Shown here: positions 59,526-64,000 of the stretch, piece by piece
Layout of the letters: each line of letters starts with the position of its first letter
How positions within the stretch are numbered: the stretch's first letter is position 1
Assembly (NCBI GenBank): GCA_026182355.1
Contig: JAPFBL010000315.1
Span: 248,001-312,000 of the forward strand
Direction: 5' to 3'
DNA from: Hermatobates lingyangjiaoensis
Lineage: Eukaryota > Arthropoda > Insecta > Hemiptera > Hermatobatidae
Length of the DNA: 64,000 nt
Position numbers and translations under genes: made by a program
The notes under the pieces: model-generated
The model's input: the letters and a program-made list of their open reading frames with translations, nothing else
The model's database searches: none
Told to the model about the DNA's origin: nothing

Positions 59526-61250
59526 AGGGCCTGGTATGACTTTGATATTTGAGTTCGAAGCAAAAACCTACAGTATCGACTTACACAACACTTCAACGAC
59601 GCATAAAAAAAAAGAAAAAAAATGAAAATACAATAAACATTTTAAGTTTAAACGCAACTAAACAATCAGAGTTCCCAAGCTCAACAGATACCAGTGAAAC
59701 ACATTGATAGATATCCCTTACAAAAAATGATAATAAAGTAGAAAAGGGAAAGGCCCAAACAAGACCATCAGAATAAGTAGAAAAGTCTAGAAGAAACCAA
59801 AGTTACTCATCAAGTTCTCAATCGAGCATACCTGACCTAGATGAGATAAAAACTTGACGTCTACATTATGAAAAGAAATTTAAAAGCTCAAGGAATGAAA
59901 AGGAAATATAAAGGAAATCTAAGAAGTTGTGGTAAGCACTAACAACAGGAAAATATAAAAAATGATAAACTTTTTAAAGTAGAGCAAGATTTTCATGTAA
60001 ATATAAGCTGTAATATAAGTTCTAGACATATTGAGAGAAATGTTACTTAGATGAGGATTGAATGAATTGTGCATAGCGCTAATGTCTCCAAGGCGCTAGA
60101 AGAAAAAACTAGAAGATTGAACAAATCCTGATGAATTTTATTCCTCTTATATTAACACAGAAATAAAACTAGTCTGGAAACGCCGAAGACTCATTTGTGT
60201 GAATCCCTGGAACCCAAAATAGCGATCCAAAATGCTATATTTAGCAATCAGCATCCATTTTTCAACAAGAAACTAGTGTGCTACACAATAAAATGTTTGA
60301 AAACAACTCAAGACTTACCCCCGATATGATGTGAGTTTAGGTTCTAGAGGTGTTTCTTCAGCTATCGGTTATCTAGAGCCACTGATGTCTTTTTCTGTTT
60401 CAATTTTATTTTTTTACTCTTTCAATGTTGAACTTTGGTATCTATAAGTCCCATCTTAGTTTCTTAAGGGATATGTTGCCGCACACCAGCTGAACTACTA
60501 TATCGTGAAAACTTATCCAAAATGTTTTGTGTAATTTAACTATATTTAAATAATTGAGGGAGAGAGAGAGGAAGGTAGAGAGAGAGTGAGAGAGAGCTGG
60601 CGTGAGAGAAAGAGTAAAGTCGACGTGACTTGCTCAGAATTCTCCTGAGTTTCACTTAGTTGAACATTGACCTTACAGAGATAATGGGTTCCTTCTTTCT
60701 TCTGCTTCCGTTGTGGTAAAATGATTCCATTTGACATGCTTTCAAAGTAGTCTCTCTTCTATGGCAAGACCCAGCAAACGTTTCAAATTGTTTAATAAAA
60801 TATAAAATGGAAACGAAAGTGCTACACTTTCACCTATCAGTATGATATATTGAAGAAGAACTAGAACTCGTGAGCTAGTTACTTCAATATAGGTCAGAAC
60901 ATGAGTTTAGCCAGAGGTAAAGTTTTATTTGATATATAGTTTTAATTGACTGCCAAACATAAAAGTATAAGCACATTCATTTTGTATAAGTCAAGTAATG
61001 AGAAAATAGAAAAAAAACTGTTATAATCTACTAATGAATTGCATAAAAACTCTGATTGTATACTAAAAATTGTAAAACTAAATTCTAAAACTTAATTCTT
61101 TACTTAATTTACGTAATTGTAAAACTTTAATTCTAAAAGTTTTAAACGTATATTATAATATAATAACTTAAAACATTTTAATTTATTGAAACATGATAAA
61201 ATGTGTTAATTTTTTTCATAAAACATTATTTTGTATCATTAGTTGTGCAA
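59526..61250. other. 1.7 kb without a recognised gene
   Basis: Mixed-composition sequence, including a GAGAGAGAG-rich patch at 60556-60620. No exon, RNA gene or transposon end could be supported. Confidence 0.4.
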
Positions 61251-61274
61251 TCTGTAATTGTGTGGTATCTAGTC

Positions 61275-61530
61275 ATTCTGAGGTAAAATGGATAAACAAA
61301 CAAAAGTCTTCACGCAAAAATGAAGTTTTATTCAACGCGTTTCGAACACTTCAAGACATATCTTGAATTCTCTTAATTGAATTTTATTATTTCACTCTAA
61401 TTTTGTAACTAATTAGATATAATTTGTATTAAAGTGTCTTCCTGATGATGAACACAAAGTGTTTGAAAGGCGTTGAATAAAACTTCATTTGTGTGGAGAC
61501 TTTTGTTTGTTTATCCATTTTACCTCAGAA
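61275..61530. mobile_element. PLE-end fold-back, ACGCGU family
   Basis: Left arm 61275-61365 (GAGGTAAAATGGATAAACAA, GAAGTTTTATTCAACGCGTT) and right arm 61439-61530 (mirror) flank an AT-rich centre. Right hammerhead intact, left one missing its first strand but keeping the exact GAA, ACGCGU, U. Confidence 0.75.
61439..61477 (+). ncRNA. hammerhead ribozyme core, ACGCGU family
   Basis: UUC (61439-61441), CUGAUGA (61442-61448), stem II GAACAC and GUGUUU around AAA, GAA (61465-61467), AGGCGU (one base from ACGCGU), U, GAA. UUC and GAA form stem I. The textbook CUGAUGA is kept. Confidence 0.6.
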
Positions 61531-62039
61531 TGATTATTTTGTATGTCTAAGAAACCCTTTTTTAGATCAGTCTAAAAGTAAGAAAGAGATATTATTCATG
61601 AATACTGCTTCTAGTATATAGCTATTACGTCTTTCCGATTGTTTAAGCATTTCACAAATAAAAGAATGTATAATTGATAATACTATACCATGAATCTCTG
61701 AATTATTATTGATTTGGTACAAAAAGTTTTCTGTTATACACCACACGTCATTTATTTTATAAAAAAAACTAAGTTTTATTGGTCAGAAGTCCACTTATTC
61801 TTATAACTTAGTCTGTTATTGTAGCCTTCATTTTGAGCCAAGAGGTTTTAATGGAAATTTAGAGACAGTAATTGTCAATTTTGTCTGTTAAGTTTCAGTA
61901 GTTTATCTTAAACATTGTTTAGCCTTTTTAGTTTCTTAATTGTATGGATGATGGACTGTATAAAAGCATTCAGTAGAAAAATAAAGAGAACGCTTTAATA
62001 GTATAGTAAATGTCAGGAATTTTCATTTGAAGGCTATAA

Positions 62040-62490
62040 ATAATAGGTAAGATGATTTATGCTAAATCACGTATTGGCTGAGGACGGTGGTGCACTCGAC
62101 CACACTGACGTGACTGACGAATGCTCTTTTTATACACATCTGTGGCTGGCTTCCGAACACTCTGACTTCTTGTTCAACTCTCTCACATATAGTGGCCTAA
62201 CGCCTCTCAGACTGTACGCAAAAGGGAAAGAATGGCTCATTCTTGATTTGGAACCCACTCAAAACTGTGGCTGTGTCCAATCACCGGGAAAGCCAATGTC
62301 CACGAGCTTATAATCATGTCCAATGTTGTTCTAACTTCGGTGATCTAACTGGAGCAAGTGTATTCAACATGGTTATTTCCGTTGACAGGGTACACTATAT
62401 TTTCACTTCACCTCTAGATTTAAGTTCTAAACCTTTCCAACAGAGAGAAAATTCTGACCTTACTGAATATTGTACTGTGTTGTAAATAAA
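62040..62490. other. unidentified block of balanced composition
   Basis: Plus-strand frames 62059-62313 (including LTYSGLTPLRLYAKGKEWLI) and 62243-62485 overlap out of phase; neither matches a family I know. Less AT-rich than its surroundings, so it may be a decayed coding or transposon segment. Confidence 0.3.
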
Positions 62491-62973
62491 AATGAAAAAC
62501 AAAAAGAAAAAATAAGAAATAATTCTGAACAAAGACTAATGTGTAGTGCGTAGATCCCCAAGGGCTTGGGTGGCGTGGTAAACTGGAAGTTGGGCGATAT
62601 GAATTAGCTAGTGAGATCAAAAGAAACATCTTTGGTTAGTTTTTTATTAATTTCAACTTCTATTTTTTGATATTTTTATTATTCTCTTGTTGCAATTGAT
62701 TATGTTTTAATATTTTTCATTAATTTTTAGTCGTTATTAAATATTTTTTAATAGCTTTTATTAGCCTTTAATTTAATGCTGTAGAATATATTTTGACCCA
62801 GCAATTCACTGGTTGTTTTGATATCTTGCTCGATCTTACAAGAAGAATTTTGTACATTTTCTTCTCTAATACTAACTACTATACCTTTTCATTACAAGTT
62901 GTATGTTTTTATTTTTTACTGCAATTACAGTTGATATCTTTTTATATTTTTTAATTTTTAATTGAACATTTCA

Positions 62974-63018
62974 GGACCCCGCGAAAACTGAACTGCAAAC
63001 TAGCGAGGGATTACTGTA
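62974..63018. mobile_element. pogo/Tigger-type terminal inverted repeat (right end)
   Basis: AAACTAGCGAGGGATTACTG followed by TA is the mirror of TA-CAGTAATCCCTCGCTAGTTT, the usual end of Tc1/mariner-pogo elements. The left end was not found. A comparable end, TACGAGGTTCAACTGTATA, lies at 63556-63574. Confidence 0.55.
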
Positions 63019-63049
63019 TTATTATACATAGTCGTCATATCTTTGAATC

Positions 63050-63130
63050 GTTGTTTTAGACGTCCGACTGGTTTACCAAGTCCTACATGAAGGTGTATTA
63101 CTTGCGAAACCGGTCGGAGGCTACAACGAT
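63050..63130. mobile_element. PLE-end fold-back relic, ACCGGU family
   Basis: CGTCCGACTGGTTTACCAAG faces CTTGCGAAACCGGTCGGAGG. On the plus strand AUGAAGG, an irregular stem II, GAA, ACCGGU and C are present; the first strand is damaged. Confidence 0.45.
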
Positions 63131-64000
63131 TTACCAAATGTGACGGATTAGTATAATAACACAGTAGACTTCACAGTACGTGCTTCATTCGTTCTCAGAC
63201 CGAGCTCGTACTGCAATTTATTTGTACTAGGAAGCAATTTTTAATAAATATAGAAAGGTTGAAATTAATATGAAAATAACTAATCCGTTTTATCCCCACA
63301 ATGCCGGCTTATAAGTTTATTTTTTAAACAGAAAAGGGTTTTTCAAAAAATATTTAATATGCATAATATTACTTATATAATAAATACATGCAAGAAATAA
63401 TCATGTTTTATTAATCTATTAAACTTAAATCGGAGACCATATAGGCATGAGAAAGACGGTAGCTCATACTAAGAAGTTTTGCTCGTCGTAAGAGACAAAA
63501 ATTCGTGCGAATGACTGCTCATAAAGTGAATTGCTCATATAATGAGGCACTCGTAATACGAGGTTCAACTGTATACGAAGTGTAAGATTTTAGGTTGCAA
63601 CTATCGAGAAGTAAAAAATATGATATTAAATAGTTTGTATAGAAAACTTGTTTCAGTGTTTTTTAAAACATGTTAATTAAAAACAATGACACTTTTTTCT
63701 GAACAGTAACTTCGTCCTTTGTAGTCAGATTTCATATTAATTATATCACTAGTGTTAAAAACGCATTGGTTTCCATAAAAAATGTTTTTCCATTGCATTC
63801 CCTGATATGACAAATTCAACCATTTGCAAAGTCTGTAGTATAATTATTTCAATAAATCATATCAATAGTGCATCATTAATATACGTAAACAGAGAAATAC
63901 GTAGTATATAATATAAAATACGTACGTAATTATACAATATATAATACGAAAATCAGATATGTGTATACAGTTATCAGCATTCATACAAAACTACATACGC
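63131..64000. other. window end, AT-rich, no gene
   Basis: Apart from the possible transposon end near 63556-63574 nothing is recognised; 63880-63960 is a TATAATACGTA-type low-complexity run. Confidence 0.45.

Overview
This window is nuclear DNA from an animal, probably an invertebrate. It is very AT-rich and carries an intron-split gene, long (TA)n tracts, tRNA-derived SINEs, hAT and pogo-type DNA transposon remains, and an unusually heavy load of Penelope-like retroelements (PLEs). Nothing bacterial is present. The species cannot be fixed from sequence alone; a large-genome mollusc (for example a cephalopod) or an arachnid would fit, but this is only a guess.

The one gene that can be read with certainty is an alpha-tubulin gene on the minus strand. 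Eight coding exons between 35724 and 1155 join without a break in frame to encode residues 2-450 plus the stop. Only the start codon is missing; an intron directly after codon 1 puts it on a separate exon above 35724 that I could not locate. Coding sequence is 1.35 kb spread over 34.6 kb; the introns (1.4-10.1 kb) are largely transposon debris. Inside the 6.9-kb intron between tubulin exons 2 and 3, on the opposite strand, lies one open exon of an SLC7/LAT-type amino-acid transporter with good splice sites (32811-33024).

Region by region: 1-11.4 kb, last tubulin exon and its longest intron, with PLE fold-backs, a decayed PLE coding piece and a SINE-like repeat; 11.4-17.8 kb, four tubulin exons separated by many short fold-back elements; 17.8-26.2 kb, AT-rich intron with old dispersed repeats; 26.2-28.6 kb, two exons around a hAT element with a nested PLE end; 28.6-35.5 kb, intron with PLE fold-backs and the SLC7 exon; 35.7-64 kb, upstream of tubulin exon 2, with three large PLE fold-backs (37.9-45.5 kb), more PLE ends, SINEs, a 14-copy 97-bp tandem array (53.85-55.2 kb), a GC-rich block near 59.3 kb and an unidentified open patch at 62.1-62.5 kb.

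The most interesting signal is repeated across families. Most PLE termini carry a minimal hammerhead ribozyme core (CUGANGA, stem II, GAA) in which the segment that should form stem III is a short perfect palindrome beginning with A and ending with U: AGAUCU, ACGU, ACGCGU, ACAUGU, ACCGGU, AAUU or AUAU depending on family. This is what a ribozyme working as a dimer would need. Nearly all these ends occur as head-to-head inverted pairs, many next to (TA)n.
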